A stretch of 51,656 nucleotides of DNA from Candidatus Peribacteria bacterium. GTDB lineage: Bacteria; Patescibacteriota; Gracilibacteria; Peribacterales; Peribacteraceae. The stretch spans positions 1-51,656 of the forward strand of contig CALRAD010000008.1 in assembly GCA_943350395.1 (NCBI GenBank), given 5' to 3'. A model generated the notes under the pieces. That model saw nothing but the letters and a program-made list of their open reading frames with translations, was not told the origin of the DNA and did no database searches. A program made the position numbers and the translations under genes. The first letter of the stretch is position 1. Each line of letters begins with the position of its first letter. This document shows, piece by piece, positions 1-7,756 of this stretch.

Positions 1-1
1 G

Positions 2-154
2 CACAACTTCATCGTTTGGCAGTGGCTGAACTGGTACAACTACGTTAAAAGCCATTCTGGCATGGGAATGGACAGAAGAACCCCTGCAGCCGTAGTCTAT
101 GAATGCCTCACCAAGGAAAGTGTTACCCTAATGCTGCAACCTAACAATACTTGA
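2..154 (+). CDS. Transposase/integrase core, C-terminal end (cut by window edge)
   Basis: The first 50 visible codons are open and end at TGA 152-154. The peptide contains WLNWYNYVKSHSGMG followed by RTPAAVV. This matches the C-terminal part of the DDE integrase core in IS3/IS481-type transposases, where a 'YN..R.HS.LG....TP' motif follows the last catalytic Glu. The catalytic residues themselves lie outside the window, so activity cannot be judged. No terminal inverted repeat is visible before the next gene, whose promoter overlaps this stop codon. It could be an intact transposase or a remnant. Confidence 0.7.
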   Translation, partial: HNFIVWQWLNWYNYVKSHSGMGMDRRTPAAVVYECLTKESVTLMLQPNNT

Positions 155-178
155 CATATATCTAAAATATAATATAAT
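151..178 (+). promoter_or_regulatory. Consensus promoter placed for a leaderless mRNA
   Basis: TTGACA (151-156), a 16-nt spacer and TATAAT (173-178) form a perfect sigma70-type promoter. Only 7 nt separate the -10 box from the ATG at 186, so transcription should begin at or one base before the start codon. There is no room for a ribosome-binding site. Confidence 0.85.
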
Positions 179-185
179 AAAAAAT

Positions 186-713
186 ATGAGTAAGCTCTTC
201 GTTCTCGGCAATGCGGAAAAGGCGGATTCGGTTTTGCGTACTGAGCCAGATGCAGAGGCGCTGAAATTGCTGAATCACTCTATTCTTCGTCAAATGAAGG
301 TCTTATTCGCCTATACGCCGGATGAAGTGTTTGCGGCTGTGTTGCGTGAGATTGACGAAAAGGTCGTTTCGACTTCGCCGGAAGGATATCTTCGCAGAGT
401 GTTCATTGCTTTCAAAACCGGTTGGAATGCTTATTTGTCGTCGAAGGGAGGAACTGTAACACCCGTGGCGTCCAAGACACTTCTCGAAGATTGGCAGCAG
501 AACGGCAAGGATCCTACAAGAATCGCTCAGTACGATTTGTCTCCTTGGACAGTCGATACCTTGGAACAGGTCAATCATGCAATGTCTCTTCCTGTCACAC
601 CGACGGATTATATTCTGGGCTTCCCCGATCCCAAGGATTGGGAATCGGGTATTTTAAGCTCCTTCATGGACGGTTGGAATGCGGCGCGGAGCAAGCAGAT
701 CAGGGGGAATTGA
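186..713 (+). CDS. Hypothetical protein, 175 aa
   Basis: I do not recognise this protein. It is soluble, with no signal peptide or membrane segment. Two short similar stretches, FKTGWNAYLSS (about residues 76-86) and FMDGWNAARSK (about 160-170), suggest two related helical units or an internal duplication. The start is fixed by the consensus promoter 7 nt upstream. A separate promoter-like element (TTGATC at 710-715, TATATT at 734-739) overlaps its stop codon and leads into the next gene. That arrangement suggests the two unknown genes are neighbours with individual promoters rather than a strict operon. Confidence 0.75.
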   Translation: MSKLFVLGNAEKADSVLRTEPDAEALKLLNHSILRQMKVLFAYTPDEVFAAVLREIDEKVVSTSPEGYLRRVFIAFKTGWNAYLSSKGGTVTPVASKTLLEDWQQNGKDPTRIAQYDLSPWTVDTLEQVNHAMSLPVTPTDYILGFPDPKDWESGILSSFMDGWNAARSKQIRGN

Positions 714-754
714 TCAAGATACTAGTCTGTCTTTATATTTTTTTCACCCCGTCT

Positions 755-1183
755 ATGGACACCCTCAACGCACACGATTCCGAAGAGTTCTCGGCTAAAG
801 ATCCCATAGATTCATTGTCGGCCGCGGCCGATGAATTCGAATCGTTTGCAATCAATATGACAACCAGAGATTTTCTCGATGATCTCGGCAATATTTCGAT
901 GGGAGTGCAGATGACGATTGCAGGAGAGCCGACGATGGAAACGCTTCGGGATGTTCTGTCCAAGGCGCTGACGGTGCAAGAATGTTCGGCTTCTCATAAG
1001 CTTCCCGCTCTCGCATTCATTTCACCTGATGACATCATTGCGCTCGATCAGATCGTCGATTGTTTTCATCGTCTCGCTTCTGAAACGGATCTCGATGTTG
1101 ATCAGCTCACAAAACGTGCCGAGATCCTCATTCGCGCGTTCGATTTACTTTTGAGTGAGTTGAAGACGGAGTACGTGGAGTGA
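755..1183 (+). CDS. Hypothetical protein, 142 aa
   Basis: Unrecognised acidic, mostly helical protein beginning MDTLNAHDSEEFSAKD. The reading frame stays open far upstream, through the preceding gene, but ATG 755 is the sensible start. It lies after the end of the previous gene and about 16 nt downstream of a candidate promoter (TTGATC 710-715, 18-nt spacer, TATATT 734-739). No signal peptide, membrane segment or catalytic motif is visible. It lies next to another unknown gene, and nothing in the context points to a function. Confidence 0.65.
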   Translation: MDTLNAHDSEEFSAKDPIDSLSAAADEFESFAINMTTRDFLDDLGNISMGVQMTIAGEPTMETLRDVLSKALTVQECSASHKLPALAFISPDDIIALDQIVDCFHRLASETDLDVDQLTKRAEILIRAFDLLLSELKTEYVE

Positions 1184-1211
1184 AGACTACGAATGAGCGT
1201 AGCGAGTCGAG

Positions 1212-1286
1212 TGGTAGCCCCAAGGAGGATCGAACTCCTATTTCCTGGATGAGAACCAAGTGTCCTAGCCATTAGACGATGGGGCC
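1212..1286 (-). tRNA. tRNA-Glu (CUC anticodon)
   Basis: On the minus strand a complete cloverleaf can be drawn. The 7-bp acceptor pairs GGCCCCA with TGGGGCT (terminal G-U), the anticodon stem is CTTGG/CCAGG, and the loop TTCTCAT gives anticodon CTC. The T arm is AGGAG-TTCGATC-CTCCT, with discriminator A. The 3' CCA is encoded (1212-1214). Its first 10 nt plus 31 nt of upstream flank are repeated at 1373-1413. Confidence 0.93.
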
Positions 1287-1413
1287 ATGAGATCAGCGAT
1301 GATGGAAAGAGCAAAACGAAGCGAACATTAGACCCCACTTCGCTCCGCAGCGGCGGAGCTACGAGGGGCAGGCGATGGGGCCATGAGATGAGCGATTCTG
1401 GAAAGAGCAAAAC
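1277..1413. repeat. Duplicated tRNA-Glu 5' end and flank around a REP-like insert
   Basis: Bases 1277-1317 and 1373-1413 are direct repeats (38 of 41 identical by eye). Each starts with the first 10 nt of tRNA-Glu and continues into its upstream flank. The 55 bp between them carry a GC-rich inverted motif (CGCTCCGCAG/CGGCGGAG) like other intergenic repeats in the window. The second copy is not a functional tRNA. Confidence 0.7.
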
Positions 1414-1514
1414 TGCAATTTTATTGCAGCCGCGCAATTGTCGGTGATCAGTTGTCAATTGTCAATTTTAGGCTTCTAGTACAGGATGTGCGTACATTCG
1501 TTTCCCCCGTACTT

Positions 1515-2045
1515 ATGACTCACTCAACGAAGCTCCCCGATGCAATGCCCGAGATCGACAAGCCCACACTCCTGATTGTTGCAGACGCTCATCATTGCCG
1601 TTTCATCGATGTCGGTGGTCATACGCTGCTTGAAAAAGAGACGATGGATTCCAAAGAGCTTTTGCACACCGATCGTCAGGACGCGCAGCCGTCACCTGCC
1701 TCCATGGGCAAAGGTGGCATGATGTCGGGCGTCGGCGAAGAACACCATGCCGAGGAGAATCGGCTGCGCGATTTTGCAAAAATGCTGAATGAGCGTACGT
1801 CTGCGGTCATTGCGGAACAGAAGATCGAAGCGGTCTATCTTGCCGCTCCTTCCAGATTCCTGTCGGAGATCAAGAAGAATATGCCGGCCACAGTTGCGAA
1901 AGTGTTGAAGTCGACGATTGATGGAAACTTCGTGAAGGAACCTGCAATCGAGATTCTTCTTCGCTTCCGTCCCGATCTTGAGGAGTCTGTGCAGAAGCTT
2001 CGAGATCTCGAGAACTATTCGAGCAAGAAGCACCTGCCGAAATAA
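1515..2045 (+). CDS. Host_attach / baeRF-like protein
   Basis: A 176-aa protein. The N-terminal strand LLIVADAHHCRFIDVGGH and the C-terminal block VYLAAPSRFLSEIKKNM, with FVKEPAIEILLRF after it, match the Host_attach (PF10116) / bacterial archaeo-eukaryotic release-factor-like group. In that group a 'vAPprfLgeLR' motif is followed by a conserved C-terminal segment. Members carry an eRF1-like RNase-H fold, and their role is poorly defined (proposed ribosome- or RNA-linked functions). The frame is open further upstream, but the 5' extension lacks family similarity, so ATG 1515 is preferred. The stop overlaps the next ATG by one base, so it should be co-translated with the metal transporter. Confidence 0.7.
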   Translation: MTHSTKLPDAMPEIDKPTLLIVADAHHCRFIDVGGHTLLEKETMDSKELLHTDRQDAQPSPASMGKGGMMSGVGEEHHAEENRLRDFAKMLNERTSAVIAEQKIEAVYLAAPSRFLSEIKKNMPATVAKVLKSTIDGNFVKEPAIEILLRFRPDLEESVQKLRDLENYSSKKHLPK

Positions 2046-2791
2046 TGGATCAAGCTGCACTCACCAAGGCGCTTCAGGAGCATCAGGCAAGCGAACCGCA
2101 CGGAGGCGGTTTCGGTTCTTATATTCACGATATCGTCTATGGTGCTAACGACGGCATCGTCACGACGTTTGCAATTGTCTCGGGCGTCAATGGTGCAGAT
2201 CTTTCGCCATCGGTGGTTGTCATTATGGGGCTTGCCAACGTTCTCGCCGACGGTCTCTCGATGGGACTCGGGAATTTTCTCTCGAGCAGGTCAAAGCGGG
2301 ACAACTACAGGAGGATTTTCAAAGAAGAACAGCAGGAGATTATCGACATTCCCGAGATCGAGCGGGAGGAAATCCGAGAAATTTATCGGAAGAAAGGATT
2401 TTCGGGAACCGATCTCGAGACAGTGACGAGCGTCATCACTGCTGATAAGAAAGTTTGGGTCGATACGATGATGCGAGAGGAGCACGGACTCACACCCGAG
2501 GATACGGAACACGCCGGGCTGCACGGACTTGTGACTTTCTGCGCATTCGTGGTGTTTGGCATGATCCCGATCGCTCCGTATCTGCTGCCTGTTTCCGCAG
2601 GCAATCGTTTTGTCGTGACGATCGCGGCGACCGGCATTGCACTCCTCGTTGTGGGCTTGCTTCGCAGTTACGTCACGCGGGAGCGGATGCTCCGGGGGCC
2701 TCTGGAGATTCTTTTCATTGGAATGGTGTGTGCGATAGCGGCATACGGTGTTGGAGTGATGCTGCGTGGATTTGTGGGAGTTGCTCTGTAA
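2045..2791 (+). CDS. VIT1/CCC1-family Fe2+/Mn2+ transporter
   Basis: A 248-aa membrane protein of usual family length. The N-terminal segment HDIVYGANDGIVTTFAIVSG is the VIT1/CCC1 signature. It is followed by a second helix (VVVIMGLANVLADGLSMGLG), a cytosolic loop rich in Glu (residues about 95-165, the metal-binding region in the family), and three C-terminal helices. It should move Fe2+ or Mn2+ across the cytoplasmic membrane. Its ATG overlaps the stop of the Host_attach-like gene. Its own stop abuts the stop of the convergent nuclease gene, with no intergenic space for a terminator. Confidence 0.88.
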   Translation: MDQAALTKALQEHQASEPHGGGFGSYIHDIVYGANDGIVTTFAIVSGVNGADLSPSVVVIMGLANVLADGLSMGLGNFLSSRSKRDNYRRIFKEEQQEIIDIPEIEREEIREIYRKKGFSGTDLETVTSVITADKKVWVDTMMREEHGLTPEDTEHAGLHGLVTFCAFVVFGMIPIAPYLLPVSAGNRFVVTIAATGIALLVVGLLRSYVTRERMLRGPLEILFIGMVCAIAAYGVGVMLRGFVGVAL

Positions 2792-3598
2792 TCACCGAAT
2801 CCTTGCCGGACACATTTCTCTGTACGGGCAGTAGGCGCACTTCTCTCTCATTGGTGTTGCCGTAAAATCTTTGGCTTCAATACCGCTGTTTAAAAGTCGT
2901 ATCGCCGTGACGGCATTTTGAAGTTCCGAGGCATTGCGTGTGGTCGAGAGTTCAGTGACACCTGCTTCTCTGAGGAAGAGCAGGCTCAGTCGATCGATCG
3001 GCTGCTTCCATTCCTGCTCTGCTGCAAGCGCGTAGATCGAGAGTTGTAGATCGGAGTCGACACTCTCTTGTGACCGCGGTTCGCTCGTCTTGTAATCGAT
3101 GATCCAAAGACCCTTCTCCGTTCGTTCAATCCTGTCGTAGCGGCCGGAGAGCACGAGTGCTGTTGCGTTTTCCCGTTCGATATTTAGTTTGAATCCGGAC
3201 TCGATCGTGATGACGGTTCTCTCTTCTTTTTTCCACCATACAAAGAATGTCTGCATCAGCTTTTCTCCGCGCATCAGTGCGTTGTCCATCGCCGCACGGT
3301 TCTCGTATCCCTCGGCAATAAAACATTCTCGAAACATGGTGAGCAGTGTGTTCAGTTCCAGCGGTCTCTGTTTCACGCTTTCTTGCTCGTGTTCGGCAAA
3401 CAGTTTCAACTGATTTTTGAGCGGTGTTGTCGCTTGGCAGAGCATCTCGAGTTCACCCCATCGCCTGAGTGTGTTATGGATGCTGGAACCGAAACTCTCT
3501 CCGTCGCTGATTCTCCGAGGCACTTTTTTGACAGACATGAACTCGTACTGCTTTGGGCAGCGACGGTACGTCGAAAGTTGGGAGTAGGAGAGGGACAC
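2792..3598 (-). CDS. PD-(D/E)XK nuclease with Fe-S cysteines (RecB/Cas4-like)
   Basis: A 268-aa protein. The N-terminus LSYSQLSTYRRCPKQYEF is the typical start of the RecB/AddB/Cas4-type nuclease domain. The catalytic core is visible as GRYDRIE followed by IIDYKTSEPR (motif D...D-x-K). One N-terminal Cys plus CAYCPYREMC at the C-terminus would hold a 4Fe-4S cluster as in Cas4 and AddB. There is no CRISPR array or other cas gene nearby, so general DNA processing is more likely than CRISPR adaptation. The start codon is GTG. TAGACT lies 6 nt upstream of it, in the short gap after the previous gene, consistent with a leaderless transcript. Confidence 0.85.
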   Translation of the reverse strand: MSLSYSQLSTYRRCPKQYEFMSVKKVPRRISDGESFGSSIHNTLRRWGELEMLCQATTPLKNQLKLFAEHEQESVKQRPLELNTLLTMFRECFIAEGYENRAAMDNALMRGEKLMQTFFVWWKKEERTVITIESGFKLNIERENATALVLSGRYDRIERTEKGLWIIDYKTSEPRSQESVDSDLQLSIYALAAEQEWKQPIDRLSLLFLREAGVTELSTTRNASELQNAVTAIRLLNSGIEAKDFTATPMREKCAYCPYREMCPARIR

Positions 3599-3631
3599 GA
3601 TGACAGTCTAGCCGTCCGGAATCTCTCTAGC

Positions 3632-4945
3632 TCACAATTTGACCGGCGTTGTTTCGAGTCTCCAGCTTCCGCCTTTGTACGTGAACATCGCATTTGCGTT
3701 CGCTCCGGCTGCTGCCGTATACAAACCTTCGATCTGCTCCAGTCCTTTGTTACGGTCTTTATTTTGGTACACCGTGAAGGAATCTGATTCCAACTTGGTC
3801 TGCACGTTGTTCGTTGTTGCCGTTGCCAAGATCAGCTTTTTGCCACGAGGATTGAATCTTGGAAGCACATCATTGAGAAGGTTGAAGGGAGTTGTGTCAT
3901 TTGCCGAGAGTTCAATGTTCTTGGCTTCCGTATCCAGACTTGTCGCTTTGTCATTGCCGATCACCGTGATCTTCTTCGCATTGGTCAGTGCTTTCATTGC
4001 TTCAGCAAGTTTCTTTGTCGTTTCCAGCATCGGCACACCGGCATTGATTTCGCTCTCCGGAAGACTGATATCCCACTTTGCTCCGTTTCTCTCAGCACTG
4101 ACGACGTCCGAGGTCTTCACCTCACCGATCTCACCCGCTTCTTTCCAGCCGTTCACCAGTTTGGTCTTTCTGTCCGAAGCAACCGTGCCTGCGACTTCTT
4201 TCGCGATGTCTTCCTGTTTCATCATCATCTCGTCCACTGTGAAGGTAAACGATGTGCCAGCCTTGAGCTTCGTGTTGATGCATTCCTGCGCGAGCTTTCG
4301 AACAGTCACTTTCTTATCGGCATTGACTGCCATGTACTCATCGATATTTTTATGATCATCCGGAGTGAAACCGGCGAACGCGATCTTGAGATCAGGATAT
4401 TTCTGAACGCTTTTCTTCATCGCAATTGCGACAGCTTCCTCCACTTCCAGTTCTTCTAGTTTATAGCGTCCGAAATTAAGTGCGGGAATGTATTTGGCGA
4501 AGAAGCCTAAGCCCGAATAGGTCGTGAGGAATGAAATACCGGTGTAGGTGAGACGCTTGAGGTCATTGCCTTTGATGCCGGTAGCCTTGCTGATTCTCTG
4601 GAGAATAGGATCTGTGAAGCTTTTGACAGTATCGAGAATTCCTTCGTACCACACTTTTTCTTCCGGTTCGGTCGCTACTTCCGTTTCCGGAAGCGTTGCT
4701 TCATGTGCGTCGACCGCTTGGTTCAGTTCGGGCGAGACATTCGGCTTCGTTTTCAGTGTTGCTTTCAATTCCTTGGAGTCGATCCTGCTCATGATTCTCT
4801 GCTTCAACTTCTCCATCAGCTTATCGGCACCGGTGATATCGAGAAGCTCTTTCGCCGTGCGCTCGAGAAGATTTATTTTATCTGCATTCCCTCCGGGGAC
4901 TTTGTCTGCAGGGTTCTCTGCCGGCGAGCCTTTTGGTTGGGTCAT
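3632..4945 (-). CDS. Hypothetical protein, 437 aa
   Basis: Unrecognised. The first 100 residues are polar and helix-rich, containing an acidic stretch. A hydrophobic segment (about residues 150-175, TYTGISFLTTYSGLGFFAKY) could be an amphipathic or membrane helix. A mixed alpha/beta region follows. It starts 17 nt after the 398-aa gene and lies 33 nt before the nuclease gene, so the order on the minus strand is 71-aa gene, 398-aa gene, 437-aa gene, nuclease. The operon as a unit has no recognisable function. Confidence 0.75.
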   Translation of the reverse strand: MTQPKGSPAENPADKVPGGNADKINLLERTAKELLDITGADKLMEKLKQRIMSRIDSKELKATLKTKPNVSPELNQAVDAHEATLPETEVATEPEEKVWYEGILDTVKSFTDPILQRISKATGIKGNDLKRLTYTGISFLTTYSGLGFFAKYIPALNFGRYKLEELEVEEAVAIAMKKSVQKYPDLKIAFAGFTPDDHKNIDEYMAVNADKKVTVRKLAQECINTKLKAGTSFTFTVDEMMMKQEDIAKEVAGTVASDRKTKLVNGWKEAGEIGEVKTSDVVSAERNGAKWDISLPESEINAGVPMLETTKKLAEAMKALTNAKKITVIGNDKATSLDTEAKNIELSANDTTPFNLLNDVLPRFNPRGKKLILATATTNNVQTKLESDSFTVYQNKDRNKGLEQIEGLYTAAAGANANAMFTYKGGSWRLETTPVKL

Positions 4946-4962
4946 GGATTTATTGGTGTTGC

Positions 4963-6159
4963 TTAGGCCGTTGCTTCGAACTGAAGGACGCTTGAAGGAT
5001 TCTTGTTTCCTTGGGCATCCTTGGAAAGGACGACTCTTGTCACGGGGTCGCTGATGGCCTTGGCAAGATCGGTACCTTGTACTGTTGCCTGTTTACCGTT
5101 ATTCAACTTGAAGACAATCGTCTCCTCCTGTTTAGAGTTTGCTTTCAGGATTGTAACTTCTGTCATCAAACCTTTGATTGCCCTAGTTTTTGCACCCTTA
5201 CTGACAGTGACGATTCCTTCTTTTGTTTCGATTGTCAGGTTCGCTCCGTCATCTATCTTCGTTTCCAGAGTCTGCTTATCTTGTTTGATATTAACGGGGA
5301 TTCGTTTTTGTGCTTCGGCAGCTCCCGCCACAGCATCCTTTGGTGCCTCAGCAGCTACAGGAGCAGCTTCCGGCAGACCGAGAGCGCTTAGGTATGTCGG
5401 ATTTTTTCCTTCTTTGTAGGCTGCGATATACAGCTCTCTGGCCTTCGGTTGCTCGAGTGCAGCAAGTTGCTCTTTCTTTTCTTCCTCTTTGCCGGCAGCT
5501 GCAGGCTTTCTCTCGAAGTCCTTCTTCATCCGCATGAACTTCAGATCGCCTGCGATTTCTGCGGCAATGGGGATGGCGCTGAGTTTCTCAAGGACTTTGA
5601 TGATGATATCGATGACGCCATCCACGAGCATTTCTTTGGTGATGCCAAGCTTCTTGGCTTGCGCAAAGATGTTTCCTTCGGGTCCGCCCTCGGCTTCCAT
5701 CTGGTTGGCAAACCCATTCACTGCATCGAAAATTTTCTGTCCCTGTGTTTTTCCATCCTCAGGACTTGGCATTTCCTTCGCAAGTTTCTCCAGATCGGCA
5801 TCGAGCTTTCTGACACGCTCATCCTTATCCGTTTGCGTAAGGAAATTGGAGACGATCAGCACATCCTGAGGGCTGTTCTGGAACAGATTGAACAGCGCAG
5901 TCAGTTTATTCGGTGGCAGTCTGCCAAAATGCGGGCTATTCTTGTTCTTATCAATCGCTTCTAGATAGGTCTTCAGCAGCTCTTTCTTTGCTGTTTCAAT
6001 ATCTTTGTCTAATTTTCTTATTTCTTCCCTATCATCGGGGTCTTTTTCATTCTGTGTTTTCTTCGCTTCGATGCTGTTTTTCAGCGTTTGCAGTTTTTCT
6101 CTCACTTTATCGATCGTGAGTTTTTCGTTGTCATTCAGTTTTGGAATTTCTTGAGCCAT
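4963..6159 (-). CDS. Hypothetical coiled-coil protein, 398 aa
   Basis: Unrecognised. Residues about 10-75 are heptad-rich with high Lys/Glu (for example KLDKDIETAKKELLKTYLEA). The middle is helical with an Ala-rich linker (about 270-290), and the C-terminal 110 residues look beta-rich (LTIETKEGIVTVSKGAKTR). No signal peptide. The gene lies 18 nt after a 71-aa gene and 17 nt before the 437-aa gene, so all three should be co-transcribed. The beta-rich tail resembles in style, though not clearly in sequence, the C-terminus of the unknown protein encoded at 14064-14870. Confidence 0.75.
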   Translation of the reverse strand: MAQEIPKLNDNEKLTIDKVREKLQTLKNSIEAKKTQNEKDPDDREEIRKLDKDIETAKKELLKTYLEAIDKNKNSPHFGRLPPNKLTALFNLFQNSPQDVLIVSNFLTQTDKDERVRKLDADLEKLAKEMPSPEDGKTQGQKIFDAVNGFANQMEAEGGPEGNIFAQAKKLGITKEMLVDGVIDIIIKVLEKLSAIPIAAEIAGDLKFMRMKKDFERKPAAAGKEEEKKEQLAALEQPKARELYIAAYKEGKNPTYLSALGLPEAAPVAAEAPKDAVAGAAEAQKRIPVNIKQDKQTLETKIDDGANLTIETKEGIVTVSKGAKTRAIKGLMTEVTILKANSKQEETIVFKLNNGKQATVQGTDLAKAISDPVTRVVLSKDAQGNKNPSSVLQFEATA

Positions 6160-6177
6160 AGAGTGAATGGGAAGAAT

Positions 6178-6393
6178 TTAGTTCGTGAGTGCGGCAGTGA
6201 CTTTTTTCAGGAGTATGAGCGTCTGCTCGGCTTTCTTCGTCCACGGAATCGATTGGGCTTCGGTGAGGATCTCATCGAGTTTTTTCTGCTGTGTTTCGGT
6301 CATCGTCGGCACATTCTGTGCCCAGTACGCACGCCTCGAGTCACTCAGCATGCGGCAACTTTGAATCTTTGATTGAAGTGTTTTTGTATCCAT
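6178..6393 (-). CDS. Small hypothetical protein, 71 aa; first gene of unknown operon
   Basis: Begins MDTKTLQSKIQSCRML and is helical and charged throughout. The frame is open upstream, but ATG 6393 is chosen because TATAAT (6405-6400 on this strand) lies 6 nt before it, which would give a leaderless mRNA starting at this codon. It leads the operon with the 398-aa and 437-aa unknown genes. No family recognised. Confidence 0.6.
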   Translation of the reverse strand: MDTKTLQSKIQSCRMLSDSRRAYWAQNVPTMTETQQKKLDEILTEAQSIPWTKKAEQTLILLKKVTAALTN

Positions 6394-6405
6394 CCAGTCA
6401 TTATA
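6394..6405 (-). promoter_or_regulatory. -10 box of the unknown operon, leaderless geometry
   Basis: TATAAT on the minus strand (6405-6400) is followed by GACTGG and then ATG. The -35 region is weak (TTCCAA at 17 nt). The position puts the transcription start at the start codon. Confidence 0.6.
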
Positions 6406-6485
6406 CACTATTTCCTGTTTTTTTGGAAGCACCTTCCTGCTCCAGTCTCTGCTACCCTGTGTTCGCTTTCCTCCCACATCTATCC

Positions 6486-6836
6486 ATGCAAGTGCAGCAC
6501 TTCGAGAAAGGAATTTCCTACAACGCAGACGAACTGATTCTCCTTGCGAAGAAGATCGGAAAATTAGCAACGTACTGCCGTTTCCTCAAGGACGAAGGAT
6601 CGGTGATCCGTGTCGAAGCTGAGAAGAGAGACACCAAGAAAGACAGGGATCAGGTGAAGGTGATGATCACCGTGCATCTTCCGAAAGAGACTCTTCGAGT
6701 TGAGTCCAGAAAGAACCAGGTGCTCGAGGCGGTCGACAGCTGCATCAAGAAACTTGCTGAGCAGGTGAAAACGTACAAAGAAATGCATAGCGGAAAAGCG
6801 AAAGCGCATATCGCAGCGCGACGCTCGAAGGAATAA
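6486..6836 (+). CDS. hpf: Ribosome hibernation promoting factor (HPF/RaiA family)
   Basis: A 116-aa protein, the length of short HPF. It has the family's beta-alpha-beta-beta-beta-alpha pattern: an N-terminal MQVQHFEKGISYNADELILLAKKI helix region and a central pair of strands (SVIRVEAEKRD and QVKVMITVHLPKETLRVES). The last helix, AVDSCIKKLAEQVKTYKE, is typical of the family. It would bind the small subunit at the tRNA/mRNA channel and silence ribosomes under starvation. The ATG is the first after a short divergent intergenic region shared with the unknown operon. No Shine-Dalgarno sequence is visible. Confidence 0.82.
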   Translation: MQVQHFEKGISYNADELILLAKKIGKLATYCRFLKDEGSVIRVEAEKRDTKKDRDQVKVMITVHLPKETLRVESRKNQVLEAVDSCIKKLAEQVKTYKEMHSGKAKAHIAARRSKE

Positions 6837-6839
6837 ATC

Positions 6840-7025
6840 AGTTCTCGATTCGCCCTCGCTGCGGCTCGCGCTACTCGAACAGACACGAGTGTACGTTGAA
6901 ACTATGCCTCTTCGAGTTGTGTGCTTCGGATAAGTCCTGTCACTTCGAGTAGTGCGCTTCGGATAAGTCCTGTCACTTCGAGTAGTGCGCTTCGAGCGCA
7001 CGTATCGAGAAGTCCTGTGCTTTAG
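6840..7025. repeat. REP-like intergenic repeat with 33-bp tandem units
   Basis: Between hpf and rplY. The first part carries TTCTCGATTCGCC...CTACTCGAA, like the element at 16830-16880. From 6910 a 33-bp unit beginning CTTCGAG repeats at 6943 and, partially, at 6976. No coding capacity is seen. Confidence 0.65.
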
Positions 7026-7033
7026 AAGACAAT

Positions 7034-7756
7034 CTACTTCTTCGCCGCCTTGTCCTTGCCTGCAGCCTTGTCATCAGTCTTGCCTGCAGCTGGAGCACCC
7101 GCAGCAGCACCTGGTGCACCTTCCGCGGCAGGAACAGCAGTACCATCGGCAGCAACAGCGCCCTCAACAGGAGCGGCAACGACTTCGACGACTTCTTCTG
7201 CGCGCGGCTCTTGCACGGTAAGGATGACCATCTCTGCAGGAGATTTGATCGTGACGTCTTTCGGAACAACGAGAGAAGCAACCGTAATCGAATCACGGAA
7301 GTTTGCGAGTGTGGAGATATTGACGATGAAGGAAGCTGGGATGTCGCTCGGGAGACAGGTGACTTCGACTTCGTCATGCACGGTGACGAGCACACCGCCG
7401 AGCGTCTTGACTGCCGGAGACTCTCCTTCCACGCGTACGGGAACGCGCGTCGTAACTTTCTTGGTCATGTCGACAGCGTAGAAGTCCACATGTACTTCTT
7501 TGTCCGATACGGGATCGAAGCTGATGGCATGGATGAGGCAGGGGATTTTCTTTCCGTCAAGCGTGAGATCGACGAGGGTGTTCTCTCCCGCTTTCACGTA
7601 CACGTTATGCAGATCTTTCATCGAACACTGGATGCTTGTGTTGACAGTCTTGCCTCCGTAGATGACGCCGGGGATTGCTCCGGTTTTGCGCAGATTCTTC
7701 GGGCTGATGCCCTTTTCACGCGTCGAGACGGCCAATGCAATCGCTTCTTTATTCAT
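7034..7756 (-). CDS. rplY: 50S ribosomal protein L25 (TL5/CTC long form)
   Basis: A 240-aa protein. The N-terminal 5S-rRNA-binding domain is clear (STREKGISPKNLRKTGAIPG, then VIYGG). The TL5/CTC-type beta domain follows (DVTKKV-like strand region, VRVEGESPAVKTLGGVL, PSDIPASFIVNI). The C-terminal 45 residues are an Ala/Pro-rich tail ending in Lys-Ala repeats, probably disordered. ATG 7756 is chosen over upstream in-frame starts because family similarity begins there. It overlaps the stop of the glycosyltransferase gene (ATGA). A good promoter (TTGACC-17-TACAGT) ends 9 nt before the ATG, inside that upstream gene, so it can be expressed independently. Confidence 0.93.
   Translation of the reverse strand: MNKEAIALAVSTREKGISPKNLRKTGAIPGVIYGGKTVNTSIQCSMKDLHNVYVKAGENTLVDLTLDGKKIPCLIHAISFDPVSDKEVHVDFYAVDMTKKVTTRVPVRVEGESPAVKTLGGVLVTVHDEVEVTCLPSDIPASFIVNISTLANFRDSITVASLVVPKDVTIKSPAEMVILTVQEPRAEEVVEVVAAPVEGAVAADGTAVPAAEGAPGAAAGAPAAGKTDDKAAGKDKAAKK

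Noticed and set aside
422-754. N-terminal extension of the 142-aa gene
   Set aside because: It runs out of frame through the preceding gene, and a promoter and an ATG at 755 give a better start.
2792-3598. Cas4 of a CRISPR system
   Set aside because: The nuclease has Cas4-like Fe-S cysteines, but no repeat-spacer array and no other cas gene is present.
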